64,000 bases of DNA, taken from positions 131,212,874-131,276,873 of the forward strand of contig CM035412.1 of the NCBI GenBank assembly GCA_020310875.1, read 5' to 3'. The notes under the pieces are model-generated. The model had not been told where the DNA came from and made no database searches. It saw nothing but the letters and a program-made list of their open reading frames with translations. Within the stretch, counting starts at the first letter, position 1. Every line of letters begins with the position of its first letter. Positions 21,985-34,213 of this stretch are shown one piece after another. Both the position numbers and the translations under genes were made by a program. This stretch comes from Ceratopteris richardii. Lineage: Eukaryota; Streptophyta; Polypodiopsida; Polypodiales; Pteridaceae.

Positions 21985-23648
21985 CACATTGTACCATGCT
22001 AGCAATGAGACTCGTGTTGCTTACCTTTGAAAATAGGTGGAGAATGAGCACATGAATGAAGGTGATTCCATTGACAGTATTTTGACAAAGATCAAGGATT
22101 TGAAGGAACAGTTGATTTGTGCTGATGAAGTCCTTCTTGATAGTTCACTTGTGCACACTATTATCAATGGTCTTCCCGACTCATATTAGAGTTTTGCTTC
22201 TACTCTTTGTTTAATGATGAACGACAATCCAAATGCCTTAACATTTGAAGAGTCAGTTTTTGTCATGTTGCAAGAAGATTGGTCCAAGCATAACAAGCCT
22301 ATTATGCATGTTGCAGATCAAGCTTTCCTGGCTAGTTAGAAGGGCAAAGGAAAATGGAGCTCTTCTGCTAGTAAGCAGAATTTTTTTAATTTTGCACAAT
22401 TGAAGAAGGAAGACAAAGATGAGAAGAAATAAAAAAATAGAAATTGTTTTGCAAATATTGTAAAGAAAATGATCATGTCATTAAGAGCTGTCCAAAACTG
22501 GCTAGTAAAGAAGCAAAGAAGAAAGAGGCCGAAATGGTTGTTGTAGAGGCCTCTACACGGAAAATAGAGTCCGCTAATCTTGTGCAAGATGAAGAATGGG
22601 TGTTTACTACTGTTTGCAATTTTGACCCATCTTCTCATGAGCAGTGCATGTCTACAGTAGACTCAGATGTTTGTACTTTGATAGTGGGACAACCAAACAT
22701 ATTACCTTGCAATGCAGTTTCTTCTCTTCACTCAAGGCTGCCCCTATATGGAATAGTATTACATGCACCAACAACTCCTCTTATCTTGTTATGGGATTCG
22801 GTAAGATCATTCTGACTATAACTAATGGTAGTTCTTTTACATTGCTAGATGCTTTATTTGTGCCAAGGATCAAGAAAAAATTGTTATCAGTTTCTGCATT
22901 AGACAAGATTGGCTTGGTTGTGAAATTTGTTGATGGCAGATGTACAGTTGATGATCTGTCGAACGGTGACATGATTATTGCTTTTGCATTTTATGTCATG
23001 GGCTGTATAAACTCATAGACTATGAAAAATCTATGAATGATTCAACATGTACAGTACATGATTCTCAGGCTATGTCAGATGCAAAGCTTTGGCATGCACT
23101 CTTTGGTCATCTTAATTTCGCTAGTTTGCTATGCCTGCAGAAATCTAAAATGGTGTCCTCTTTGGCCAAACTTGAGATACTGAGACAATGTCAATGAAGG
23201 CTATATTTTGGGCAAAATGTAGCGTTCCTCCTTTCCAAAAGATGGTTCAGTTCGGGCTACTAAAAAATTGCAGCTTGTACATAGTGATGTTTGTGGTCCT
23301 ATGTAGACACCTTCTTTTGGAAACTATCTTTACTTTGTAACTTTCATTGATGATTTTTCTAGGCATGCATGGGTATATCCACTCAAAGCAAACTCTGAAG
23401 TGTTCATGTGCTTCAAACAGTTTTTGGTTTTGGCTAAAAATCTATCAGCGTGTAAAATGGGCACCCTCTATTTTGATCAAGGGTGGGAATATATGTCTTC
23501 TGACTTGAATGCATTTACGGCTGAACGTGGGATAAAACATTAGTGTACACTATCCTATACACCTCAACAGAATGGAGTTGTTGAACGAAAGAGAAGGTCA
23601 CTCATGGAGGTGGCGAGGTGCATGGTCAAGAGTCAGGCTTTACCGCAC
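21985..23648 (+). pseudogene. Copia B gag, protease and integrase N-part (decayed)
   Basis: From about 21990 the frame gives a Copia gag with MNEGDSIDSILTKIKDLKEQL (about 22050-22115) and stops at 22186 and 22337. A CCHC knuckle FCKYCKENDHVIKSCPKL follows (about 22446-22500), then the retropepsin site YFDSGTTKHIT (about 22670) in another frame, then VKFVDGRCTVDDLSNGD, which matches the first 100 bases of the window. GAG-pre-integrase and integrase motifs run on with many stops (LWHALFGHLNFAS, FIDDFSR, TPQQNGVVERKR). Homology to Copia A ends at 23648, equivalent to A position 760. Confidence 0.85.
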
Positions 23649-24600
23649 TTTGACTTGTAGTCGTTTATCTTCTGTCGTTTTGCCTTTAGATCATATTGAT
23701 TCTCCTTGTGCCTTGGCTCATCCTTTTTGATGATTGTCACTTGGGCACATGACTTGGGAATCCATATTTGTGTTCGGGCCGGCTGGGCGGCTACCACTTT
23801 CTTCGGAATCCATACTCTAGCAAATCTTTGTGGAACTGGGTGTCCAATGTGACCTGCATTCTCATTCTATTGTTGTTTCCGATGTCGACAGCAATTTTGT
23901 TGTTGAAGATATGCTGTCACTTGATCTTTTCTGATCCAAGACTTTCTAGTGTAAGGAATAGGGTATATTCTAATGTGTGCAGTTGTTTGACAGTCGTGCT
24001 GACTAGTCCCTCTTGTGCTTGGTTCCTCACTGAGGCTGTTATTGGATAGAACACTAGTCATGTGATTTACTGGATTAGAAGATTGTGTGCAATCTAGATT
24101 CGGTGTATCCTCACATGAAATATTCGATGAAGGGGTTTCCATAGTGCGAGTGAACATACATTCATCATCATGCTTGTTTGAGTGATCTCTCATGTCTATA
24201 CATTTGATTTTGACCGGTCGTTCATCTAACATGCTGAATACCTCACGATGTCCTATCTTGGCTGAGACGTATCCTAAGGCCAATTGAATAGTCACTTCAT
24301 ATTCATATATCCATGTTGACCTAACACGAGCTCTTCTAATAAGTCCTGATCATGACATACTAAGAGTTTTTGTTCCATCGTGTTGTTTCCAAGATGTAGA
24401 GGTAAGGTAATCTCACCTATACATTGAGTAATTTTTCCTCCTATTCCAATTAGCTGTGCCTTAGAGGGTCGTAGTTCTTCTTTGAGTTTCTGGGTCAATG
24501 AAAATTTGATACAACTTATGGCTGCTCCTGTGTCAATAAGTGCATCCACTAAGTAGTATTCCTTTGTTCTAGCACCCAAATTCAAATAAGGTTGCGTCAT
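23649..24600 (-). pseudogene. B1 second aspartic protease domain (PR2) and tail
   Basis: Downstream of the integrase, minus-strand codons at 24600-24292 give a retropepsin-like fold: ALIDTGAAISCI (about 24520-24555) with the D-T-G triad, a glycine-rich LIGIGGK flap-like segment (about 24440-24460), and LVLGQHG (about 24305-24325) at the place of the hydrophobic-Gly motif. The same arrangement is found in element F at 60262-60810 (LIDSGAATSAV, LVLGQDW). A Thr/Ser-rich tail continues to about 23867. The polyprotein already has a normal protease before RT, so this is a second one. Its role is unknown; it could process particles, bind a peptide or nucleic acid, or be a remnant. Confidence 0.75.
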
Positions 24601-25951
24601 TTGTTGGGTGCTTCTTGTATAGCTTCTTCTCGTATTCTTTCTTCCTCTATGCGCCTATTTTTACCCATTATTAGTCGTGACATTATCTCTTCTGTCAATG
24701 GCTCTAAATATTTTTTCACTCAACATCCACTGATATAGTTTGGTAATACTTCTCCATCTAAGGTTGCTAAATTGATGGCTCCACTGGTAGATATACAATT
24801 GATGATCAATGGGCCATATCCTCTTTTCTGCAGTTTCTTCGTGTGTTGTTTCAAAGTATAAACCAAAACTAGGTCTCCTTCCTTCAATTTTTTATCTTTA
24901 ATATGAGCATCAAAGTATGCCTTCTATCACCTTTTAGCAGCATAAATCCCTGCTATAGCTTGTAACCTAGTTTCGTGTAACTTTTCTATTTGATCCAATT
25001 GTGCTGACAATTCATGTCCTGTCCACTCATAAGTTGTTGCTACTCTGAGAGTGGGTATCAAGAAATCAATTGGCAAGATAGCATTCTATCTGTACACCAA
25101 GTTAAAAGGAGTAGTACCTATGGCTGTTTTGTAGGCTACTCGGAATGCCCATAAAGCATGATGTAATTGTTTATCCCAATCCGATCTACCATTATTGAAA
25201 ATTTTCGTGAGAACTGTACACAAGATTTTATTTGAACTTTCGGCCTGTCCATTGGCTTGCGGGTGATATGGGGCTGATTTCTTATGAATTACTAAGAATT
25301 CATTTAGTAGTGCTTCTATCACTTCATTCACAAAGTGCGTGCCTCTATCACTCACAATTTCTATAGGTAGTCCAAATCTAGTGAATACTTCTCGAAGAAA
25401 AACTTAGCCGTAGTTCTCGCATCATTTTTCTTGGTTGCTTTGGCTTCAACCCACTTGGTCAAATAATCTGTGGCTACAATTATGTACTCGGCATGGGATC
25501 CTTTAGCTGGTGGGCTAATAGGTCCTATGAAGTCTATTCCCCATTTAGTGAAGGCTCTGACACTCATTATGGGTTTCAGTGGCATTTCATCTCTTCTAAT
25601 TGGATATTTTGTTCGTTGACAGGTATCACATCGTTGAACATATGTGGCTGCATCTTGATGTAGAGTTGGCCACCACATTCCTGCAAAGAGAATCATTTTT
25701 GCAGTTTTATCTGTAGAAAAATGTCCTCCTGCAGCTCCTGTATGTGCCATTTCTAGAACAGCAAGATATTCGTCTTCATGAATGCATATTCGTAAATGAT
25801 TGTCTCTTCCTCGCTTAAAGAGTTGTTTTCCTATGAGAGAATAGTCTTTGCTTTGTTTTGTGAGCACACGTTTCCTTGCTAGAGTGGCTCCTTCCGGGTA
25901 CTCTTGGGTCTTCAAGAATTTTACCAGAGGCATGCTCCATCTTGGTGCCAC
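24601..25951 (-). pseudogene. B1 integrase (broken)
   Basis: On the minus strand: an upstream connecting module with YSLIGKQLFKRG, one HHCC finger (AHTGAAGGHFSTDK ... YVQRCDTCQR, about 25615-25755), core motifs KWGIDFIGPI and ATDYLTKWVEAKA (about 25440-25560), SDRGTHFVNEV (about 25330-25355) and PQANGQAESSNKI with the catalytic Glu (about 25230-25270). A frameshift separates the frames near 25355-25385. The C-terminal part (24601-25085) is decayed but alignable with 59850-60160 of element F. Unlike F, only one zinc finger module is present. Confidence 0.88.
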
Positions 25952-26500
25952 TGTGGAGTAGCATAGAGTAGAGTTAGATAAGTGTCTGGCAAATCATGAG
26001 GTACTCCCGTGGGGGGTTCTCCATGTGTCATTCTTGATAAGTGATCTGCTCTGATGTGTGTATTTCCTTTCTTGACTACTATTTCAAAATCAAATTCCAT
26101 CAACAATAGAAACCATCGTACTAGTCGTCCTGTATTACAAGGCTTGATGATCAATGAAGAATGTGAATTTGTTTGCCAAAAGGTAGTGTCGAAACTTCTT
26201 CATTGCGTACACCATTCCTAAGCCTTCTCTCTCAGTCGTGGTATAATTGCGCTCCGCTTGATTCAATTGTCTCTGGCATAGGCTATAGGGTGGTCTAACT
26301 TCCCTGTATCCGCGGGTTGAGCTAAGATGCAACCAATGGCAACCTTGGAAGCATCCACGTGAATGTGAAATGGTTTGTTCCAATTAGGTACTCAAAGGAT
26401 TGGTGCTGAGCTTAATCGACTCTTTAATTCGTTAAAGGCCTTTTCACATTCTTCTGTCCAATTAAACTGAGACAATAGTGCATAAAGAGGTCTAGCAATT
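25952..26500 (-). pseudogene. B1 RNase H (broken)
   Basis: The minus strand gives NQAERNYTTTEREGLGMVYAMKKFRHYLLANKF (about 26165-26265 in part) and DHQAL (about 26138), then in the next frame PCNTGRLVRWFLLLMEFDFEIVVKKG and HIRADHLSR (about 26030-26130), the typical end of Gypsy RNase H. A frameshift lies near 26140. Confidence 0.88.
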
Positions 26501-28653
26501 ATGGCATACATGTGTATAAATCTTTGATAGTACCTGCAATGTCCCATAAATGCTTGCACTTATTTAGCAGTCTTTGGTCTTGGCAAATCCAGAATCACTT
26601 TGATTTTGTCTTCATCCGTTGAAATTCCATTTTTCGAGACAATGTGCCCTAATATCTTTCCTTGTCGAACCATGAAGATGCACTTTTCTGGATTGAGGCA
26701 TACTCTATATTGTCGACATTTGGAGAAGATCTTTCCTAGTTCAGGGATATGTTCTGATCATATAGCTAAATAAGTGCATAAATCATCCACATATACCTCC
26801 ATGCTCTTTCTCAAGAACTCCTTGAATACATGGCACATCAACCTTTGGAAAGTGGCTAGGGCATTGGTTAGACCGAAAGACATAATCCTAAAAGCATATA
26901 CTCCCCATTCAGTTGCAAAGGCTGTTTTGTGTTGGTCCTCAGGAGCAATGGCTACCTGATTATACCCCGAAAAGCCGTCTAAGAAACTATAAACTTCCTT
27001 TCCTGCCACTCTTTCCAAAAGATGATCTATGATGGGCAATGGGTAACTATCTCTTATGGTGGCAACATTTACCTTTTTCGGATTAATGCATACCCTTAAC
27101 TTGCCATTCTTTTTCGGCACAACCACCAACGGTGACACCCATTCCGTGTTTTCGATCTCATATATGAACCCAACATCTAACAACTTATCTATCTCTTCCT
27201 TAATTTTTGCTGAGTACACATTGTTATAAGTGTATGATCTTTGTTTTGAAGGTTTGGCTTCAGATGTCATAGGGATTCTATGGGCACAAATAGAAGGATC
27301 CACTCCATTTAAATCTTTATATGTCCAAGCAAAGACGTCCCTATATTCTCTTATGAGTAGTATTAACTCCTGTTTTTCTTCCATTGAGACATCTTGTCCT
27401 ATAAAAGTACATCGTTCTTCTCCTTCCTCTAAGGTCACTACTATTTTCTTGGTTTGTTCCTTGTTGTCATATGCTATTCCTGGTCGTGCTTCTCGTTTTG
27501 GCATTTGAATAGCAATTTTCCTTTCTTCTACTTCATATTTTTTGAAGTGGGCCGACACTTCAAATTGATCTTGAGGCTTGTTTTCTCCGTCATCTTTTTC
27601 TTTATCTAATCCAAGCTCTTCTTCCTGTTTGATTTCTTGATTTAATTCATTGGTTATGACACGTACTCTTTGATTTCCACTTTCTATCCCCATTTGTTCC
27701 TGCTCCATTTCAATGCTCTCATAATCCTCCTTCCATTCTTTTTCGATTACTTCTCCTTCTTCAGCCTCTTGAAGAACTACCACGTATAGGCTTACGTCAT
27801 ATCCTTCCTCATCAATGCATTCATTCATGGTTATCACTTCTTCGTTTACACACACATCGAGAGTGGCTAAAATCTCCATCCAACCATGAGGTTCAAATTC
27901 TTCATCTAGGAATACTTGGGGCATGTAAGCTGGATCTTGCATAGACCTAGCAACTCCTTGCCTTTGTTGCCATCCTTTCCTTCTTTCCTCTTCCTTTTTT
28001 GCAGTCTGGCATATCCAAAGATGAGTGTCTTCGCTCATCCAAGATTGGTCACTTGAACCTATACTGTGAATAGATTGATCGTCTTCCTCCTTATGAATCA
28101 GATTCCATTGCAAGGGGGGAACATCTTGATACGTGTATGTGTGTAGATTTATCCTGGTCGTGGTTCCTTCATGTTGTAAATATACAACATCTTTTCCCCA
28201 ATCTTGCACTACCTTTAGCTGTCTCATGAAGGGTCTTCCAAGTATCATCTCATAGTTGCTAGCCCTTTCAAATTGACAGATCGCTAAAGTGTGCTCGAAT
28301 TCGACTCCGCAAGTGGTAAAAGTTACTCTTTCCAATAATCCCAAGGGTCGTTCAGTGTGTCCATCTGCCATTTGTATCTTCATGCGTGTGGGTCTTAAAG
28401 CTAGTTTTCCCCATTTCTCACAGATTTCTTTAGTAGCGATTCCTACTCCAACTCCAGAATCCAAGATAGATTTAGTGGTGTAACCCCTATAAGTAATTGG
28501 AAGACATGTGTTTCCTTCATCTCCTTCGCTGAAATCTCCAACTTTATCGACTGGGATTTTGATTGTGGTCACTTCATCAGGCATCTCCTTCTCTTCTGAC
28601 TTGGTCTCCAATTGACTGGTTAACTTTTCCTTCAAATGTGGTTTTATCTTCAA
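26501..28653 (-). pseudogene. B1 first protease (PR1) and reverse transcriptase
   Basis: One open frame covers 28653-26758. PR1: SILDSGVGVGIA (Asp about codon 65) and MILGRPFMR with VVQDWGKD further on. A long acidic linker of about 250 residues follows. RT: SEAKPSKQRSYTYNN (about 27240), VSPLVVVPKKNGKLRVC (about 27085-27130), SFLDGFSGYNQVAIAPED, SFGLTNALATFQRL and VYVDDL (about 26780). The frame then breaks, and the RT thumb/connection is alignable down to about 26500 with more stops. Compared with element F, this copy keeps the whole PR1, which F has lost by deletion. Confidence 0.9.
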
Positions 28654-31600
28654 AGTGTTGTATGATGTCCGATGTTTGGATTGATGGGTTCTTCTCCTTT
28701 TTTCTTATGGAGGGGATGCAGTGTAATTCCGAATTATGTTCGTATTCCCCTGTGTAATTTGGCAAAACCTTCATGATGTCGTCCTCCTTGTCGCTCTTGT
28801 TAAATTGTACTAATCCTTCTGAATTCAGTTCAGGTATTGAGTCTTCTATTTCACCTTCTGCTTCTAACTCCTCAAAGGGTGGTTCAATTCCTTCCACTTT
28901 CTTCCATCTGTCTTCTTGGACTCTTGCCCACAAGTCTTTTGGCCATTCCCCATCTACTTTGGGGACAACTGATCCTTCTCTTTTATCCTCACAGTAATTT
29001 CCATTACACGTCTCACCCTCTTTTCCTTTCTCGGGATCATTAGGGATGACACACTCTTTGAATTTTTTTTCGAGAATTCGTAAATTGGGTAGTTGAAGAA
29101 CAGGTTTTTCTAGGGTTTGTTGAGCTACTTCAACTAATTTTTTGCATATCTCCAACCTTTCTTTCTCTAAGTCACCTCTAGGATATTCTTTTTCATGTTG
29201 TTCAATGGTTGGTCCTGCTCTTATTCGTGCTTGGTACGCATGAATCCACATAGCTAACTCTTCTGGCATGGGATCTGCTAAAACTGATCCTACCTCTTCT
29301 TTTTTATACTTTCCTTTTTGATATTCTCCTTCCAGTTTCTGTTTTTCTTTTGGATCCTGTTCATTCTTTTTATTCTTCTTCTTTTGTTGTAGTTTCTTTT
29401 CCTTTATCCTGTCTCTACGGTTCTTCCATCTTTGTGTTCGTTTACTTGTAACACTTTCCCAGGCTCTTCCGAGTCTTCAACTATTTGGGTTTTAGGTATA
29501 TTCATTTCTTTGTCAACTTGCTCATTCTCTCTAGTTTTTTCTAGAGTCTCTCTAGTTTTAGCTCTCGTTATAGCTTTCAATGGTATAATGTACTCCTTAT
29601 CACTCCCTGACGGCTCTATCACTTCTATCACATTGATTTGCACGTTCGAGTTAACTTTGTTGGGGTTCTTGGGGCAATCTCTGAAAAGGTGTTCTTTACC
29701 ACAATCACTACAATATCCTTCCCAGACTCGCTGTGGTGGTGGTGGGTTTTGTAATGTACATTCTCTGATAAAATGGTCACCTCCGCATCTCTATCATGGT
29801 CCTCTAGGTGCAGGTGGTCTATACATAGGTCGGGAGGGTATGGGTGCTCTGGGAGCTGTGTACATCAATGACACATAATACTACTCATATCCGTAGGAAC
29901 TATCTGGTATTTCCATGCCATAGGCATATGGCTCATACATTTGTCCATATTCTATTATAGAGCTCTCATGAGCGGAGTAATCTCCTTGACTATGGTCTAA
30001 GATGAGTCATATGGTTCGTTACTAGTCAAAGGCGTGGTTGGAAAGATTGCTCTCTCAGGGTTCTCTTCCTGTTGAGCTACTTTCACTCAGACAACATTTT
30101 GAGGATGGGGCGGTTGTTGTCCTAACACCGGTTGTGGTTGAGTGTAACCTTGATAAGCATAAGGTCGTGGTACTGATGCCTGCTGCTAATATGTGGGATA
30201 TCTCAAGGCTTCCCCTCCTAGGTCTCTCTGAGGGTATCCATAGGGTCTCATGAGAGGTTGTACTGGTCTTGATGCCGATTGTAAGGACAGTTTTCTGTGT
30301 TGTGATTTGTGTACTTTTGTTCTATGCTACAATATTGTAGGAGGCCCGGTACGGGTGGTCTATTGTATGCATAAGCATGTGGTGGGACTAATCCCCTAGT
30401 GCACAATTGAGAAGGATGATCACCTCCACAATGCATACACCTTCTAAGCATGTGTACTCTCATTGGGTTATTGGGGTAGTTCCTCTGTCCTTGAACATTC
30501 AGTTTCTTTGCTACTAAGTTGGCTATTTCCTCTACCTGGTTCTTTGAGTTTGATGTGCTGCTGGCAGAATCTTCACTTTTTACGCTACCTTGAGGTATTT
30601 TCAGATCTTCTGCTAGATTGTCCTCTAGATCAATACATTCTTTCATACATTCTTGCAAAGTTTGAACTCTTTTCACATATACAAGAGATCTTAATGTTCC
30701 ATTCACTAATCCTTCCAAAAACAATGACACCATTTTGTTTTGGGTGGGTCTGTCTTCAATTGGACATCTATCCACATATTGCTTGAATCTTCTTGCTGCC
30801 AATCTCACTGATTTCGTAGGAGCTTGCTTAAAACTATGGATCAATGAGGAAGAGTTGTTTTTAATTTCAGATTTGGTGAATTCTTCAATCAATTCTTGAT
30901 AGACTTGTTCCATGTTTTGAAAATTATTAGGATCTAATGGTTGGAACCAAGCTAAAGCTGTGTCTGTCAAAGTTAGACCAAAGGATTCATATTGGATCAA
31001 GAAGTCTTCCACTTGTTTGGCTTTGATCACTTGCTTGAATTCGGCTATATGATTGTAAGGTTCGCTAGAGCGACCATAGTGGTTTCTCATGCATTTGGCA
31101 ACTTGAATTGTTCTTAATCTCCTTCCTGCTTCAAGTGGTCTAGGCATCACAGGGAAAACTGGTCTTCCTATCGGTATACTTGGTCCTCTTACTACAGGTG
31201 GTCTATTTGGGACAGGAATTCTATTCATTGGTTCAACAGGTGGTTGAGGCCGATAATTAGGATTATTGGCCGGCATAGCAAATTGCACATGTGGTCTGAC
31301 AGGAATATGAGTCTGTTGTGTTTGTCCAGAATGCTGATATGAATTATCTTGAAAAGTTCCTTGGGGGTTTTGTGAAGTAGTAGCTTGATCCCTAAGGTGG
31401 AACATTGGAATGTTTTGGTATTTCAGCCCTGCTCTTTCTAACTCCGTTAGGGGCCAATACCTCCTCTGGTTTTTATCCAAATAAGTGATAATGGTGGGGA
31501 GTTCAGGATCTTGTAACTCATAGATGGTAACTGGGTTATCGGCCACTTCCCATAATGAAGAGTGGGCTCTGAGGAGATGCTCCATTCCATTGATCAAATA

Positions 31601-32140
31601 CACATCCATTAAGGAATCATCTTGGGGAACTAGGTCTCCTCTCCAAGCCCTAACAACAGTAGATCTCCCTCTAGGGGTGGTTACCGGCTCTTCATGTCCC
31701 TCTTCATTAGGGTTGTGAGCATTGTCTTCTTCCCCTCGTTCATTGATGTTTTCAGGGTGTTCCGTCACAACATACTGAATATCTCTTTTGTCCATATAAA
31801 ACCCTCCTGCATACTTAACTGCTGGCCTAGGCACTATGTAAGCATCTGTAGATTTCTTTAGTCTGGCCACGGATCGGTTTAGACCATCTAGGTAGATAGA
31901 TATCCCATGTTGGTTAGTGTTCACATATTCTAGAGATGTCCGATATTCTCCCTCAATAATTGACATCATGCCAATCATTGGTACAAAACTCTGCATATCC
32001 TCTGAAGCCATGAGAATTTCTTCTTCAGACTCACTCGAAGTTTCAGAGTAATGTGAATGGCTACTTTGTTCGGCTACACTTCCTACATAAGAAATCACAC
32101 TTCTTCGACTTCCTAGGGTTCTCCCAAACCTTAGGTTCAT
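28577..32140 (-). pseudogene. B1 gag (very large, broken)
   Basis: The frame starts at ATG 32140 with MNLRFGRTLGS, matching MNLRSGR of element F, and is open for 630 codons to 30248. It contains an N-terminal family-specific region with PAVKYAGGFYMDKR (about codons 107-120), then a retrotransposon-gag domain from about 31090 to 30600 and a CMHCGGDH knuckle (about 30440). The remainder to 28577 is recognisable in alternating frames: a Cys/His cluster near 29690-29790, ITRAKTRETLEKT (about 29560), MPEELAMWIHAYQARIRAGPTIEQHEKEYPRGDLE (in part, 29269-29165). The last frame overlaps the protease frame by about 76 bases. Frame changes prevent a full product. Confidence 0.86.
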
Positions 32141-32279
32141 TCACTTAAAAGCTCTGATCAACCTTAGCCAACCTCCAACTCCTAGAGTTCTTTACTGAGG
32201 GTCTGAATTCTAGAGAAAATTTGGTTGGATTAAGACTGACAATGAATCCACAACACATGATACTTGACCCAAAAAAATC

Positions 32280-32930
32280 CACGATACTCGATATTTGACT
32301 GACGGGAAATTTACCACGATACTCGATATTTGAGCAAGACAATACACGATACTAGGCACCTGAGAAGGTCACGATATACGATACTTATGGGTGATGATAC
32401 ACGATATTCGACCACTAGACAGATCACGATACACAATACTTCTCAAATATTGCAAGCCAATCACGATACTCGATACTCGATACTCGATAGTCCACGATAG
32501 TCGATAGTCGCCAGATATCGTTTTCTGTGTCCACGATACTCGATACTTCACAAGTATCGTGAGAAATTTCCAACGATACTCGATATACACCAAGTATCGC
32601 GAAAACTTCCTCCACGATACACGATATGGCGCAGGTATTGCGACCGGAATTTTCACGATAGACGATACTTGACAGGTATCGCTATCAGATTTTCGTGATA
32701 CACGATTATACGATATTTCACTAGTATCGTGAGGATTTCTCAACGATACACGATAGGTGACAAATATCGCCAGACCCAATTCAACGATACCCGATACTCG
32801 CCAGGTATTGTGAAAAAGGTTCAGTGATACACGATATTTCACAATGCCAGGTATCGTGATACTCGACCACAGGAGCTCACGATACTCAAGTATCGCGATA
32901 CTCAACCGCGGGAGAACACGATACTTGACA
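32280..32930 (-). repeat. B1 leader repeat array (CACGATACTCGATA type)
   Basis: About 650 bases between PBS and gag are built of imperfect 20-60 base units containing CACGATA and its inverse TATCGTG, often facing each other so that hairpins can form. CpG is frequent here but rare around it. Long open frames through it (for example 32369-32977) are repeat artefacts. Arrays of the same design but different sequence occur at 37005, 44731 and 52293. Confidence 0.85.
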
Positions 32931-33561
32931 CTTTTTCCATTTTTTAGCAAATGTTTTTGAATTGTAAGTGCATACAAATGTTTCTAGAGCTTATCTACCC
33001 TCTCCCCTCAGTCTGAATCTCAAAAATGAACTTTCTTCACCCCGGGATGACCCCCACGATACTTGTTGCAGATCGTTTGGCTATGTTGCTTGATTTTAAT
33101 TGAAGGTGATGAGTAACAGATTGAAATGCTCACCTTGGAGGCTCTTTCCCAGCTCTTCTCTCACTCTCTCTTGCTCTACGCGTCCCCAAATTTCCTGATC
33201 TTCCAACCACGATATTCGACTTCTAGCTCCCTCTCTCTCGATACTTGCAAGTGTAGGAATGAATGGAAAAGTTTGAACTTTTTGTTTTTGATTTTGATTT
33301 TTGTATTTTTTGGAAATATTTGACTCAAAAAGACTAAAAGAACCAACTTAACAGCTACTCTATTTGCTTTACCTACTCACCTACTCTACTCGCTCCACTC
33401 ACTTCCCTAGACTATCAACTCACTACACACACTCTAAGAGCAAGAAGTAGTAAGTGCGGATGAGTGTGACTTACCAAAGAAGAGAAATTCACAACTCCTC
33501 TACTCGCTTCAATGCTACGAGCTACTCACCATCACACGAATGCCTCGGTTTGATTCGACTG

Positions 33562-33579
33562 TCCCCGGCAACGGCGCCA
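33562..33579 (-). other. B1 primer binding site
   Basis: The minus strand reads TGGCGCCGTTGCCGGGGA, identical to the primer sites at 44235 and 51797 and known from Athila-type plant Gypsy elements (reported as pairing with tRNA-Asp). Confidence 0.92.
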
Positions 33580-33590
33580 AAAACGGCACA

Positions 33591-33954
33591 TGTATATAAG
33601 TCACTTTGTGACTCTTTGTAAAGACTTTTTGCCATTCTGAGAATCAAGAGCACAAAAGTTTGAATTTGTGTCTTCTCCTCTTTGTATCTTCTTCTTTGTG
33701 AGCTTGTGTGCATGTGTGCTGCATGAAAAGAGTGTTAGGAAGTGTTGTCTATCCATGAAAGTGTCTGTTTGCTGTTGTGTAGGTGTGTGTGAAGTGTAGG
33801 AAGGTCATTCTCATGACTCAGTATTTTTCTCATAACTTGAAGTAGAAGCGTCAAAATTGAGTGAGAATACTATCATTGGATGCGTCTTCTTGAGATCTTT
33901 GAAACGCATATGCTATTTGCTATATTTGGAGTTAGGAGCTGAGAGAAAAGTTCA
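33591..33954 (-). repeat. B1 5' LTR (outer boundary uncertain)
   Basis: The LTR must end beside the PBS; on the + strand it opens TGTATATAAG at 33591. No second copy is in the window to set the other border. Sequence to at least about 33950 shows no coding similarity, and a gag-like scrap begins at 33975, so I place the border there with low confidence. Confidence 0.4.
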
Positions 33955-33974
33955 ATTTACTATTGGCTGCTGCT

Positions 33975-34184
33975 CTAAGTATCGCGACACCCTAACTGCT
34001 GGTTGAAGCTTGTTTGGATTGGACTTAGACTGCACTCTTTTGGAAGCTCATTTGCATTGATCATCATTTGAATGCATGTCTTCATACACTCGGCTAGGTT
34101 TTGATACTCCTCGGATTGATAAATAAAGCGTGAATCCCCACTATATGCACTTGAGGGGGATTGAGGTATAGTCTCTTTCTCCAC
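33975..34184 (-). pseudogene. Gag-like fragment outside the B1 LTR
   Basis: A 69-codon minus-strand frame contains YQNLAECMKTCIQ, which resembles TLQECMKECIDLEDNL in B1 gag and TIEECVRMCIDIEDNL in F gag, and is followed by a Pro/Ser region. It lies between the LTR and Copia B and so belongs to another, mostly lost Gypsy copy, or means that the LTR border is misplaced. Confidence 0.45.
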
Positions 34185-34213
34185 AAGTCCCTGGGTTGGA
34201 TCTTAGGTACACA

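Larger units (their letters stand above)
23649..34213 (-). mobile_element. Gypsy element B1 (Athila/Tat-like), 3' end missing, inside Copia B
   Basis: Read on the minus strand: LTR (about 33950-33591), PBS (33579-33562), repeat array (32930-32280), gag (32140-28577), protease and RT, RNase H, integrase, second protease (24600-24292), then the sequence stops against Copia B at 23649. The PBS TGGCGCCGTTGCCGGGGA is the one used by Athila-type plant elements. Comparison with element F shows that the ORF3 region and 3' LTR are missing, so no target duplication can be checked. A deletion across the junction also explains the lost Copia bases. Confidence 0.8.

Noticed and set aside
28577..28653. Frame overlap of gag and pol in B1 as a programmed frameshift
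   Set aside because: F has both in one frame and B1 shows several other frame changes, so an indel is more likely.
32369..32977. 202-codon minus-strand frame with repeated YRVS/SIV
   Set aside because: It is a translation of the B1 leader array; similar artefacts occur at 44736-45038, 52235-52450 and 52494-52715.
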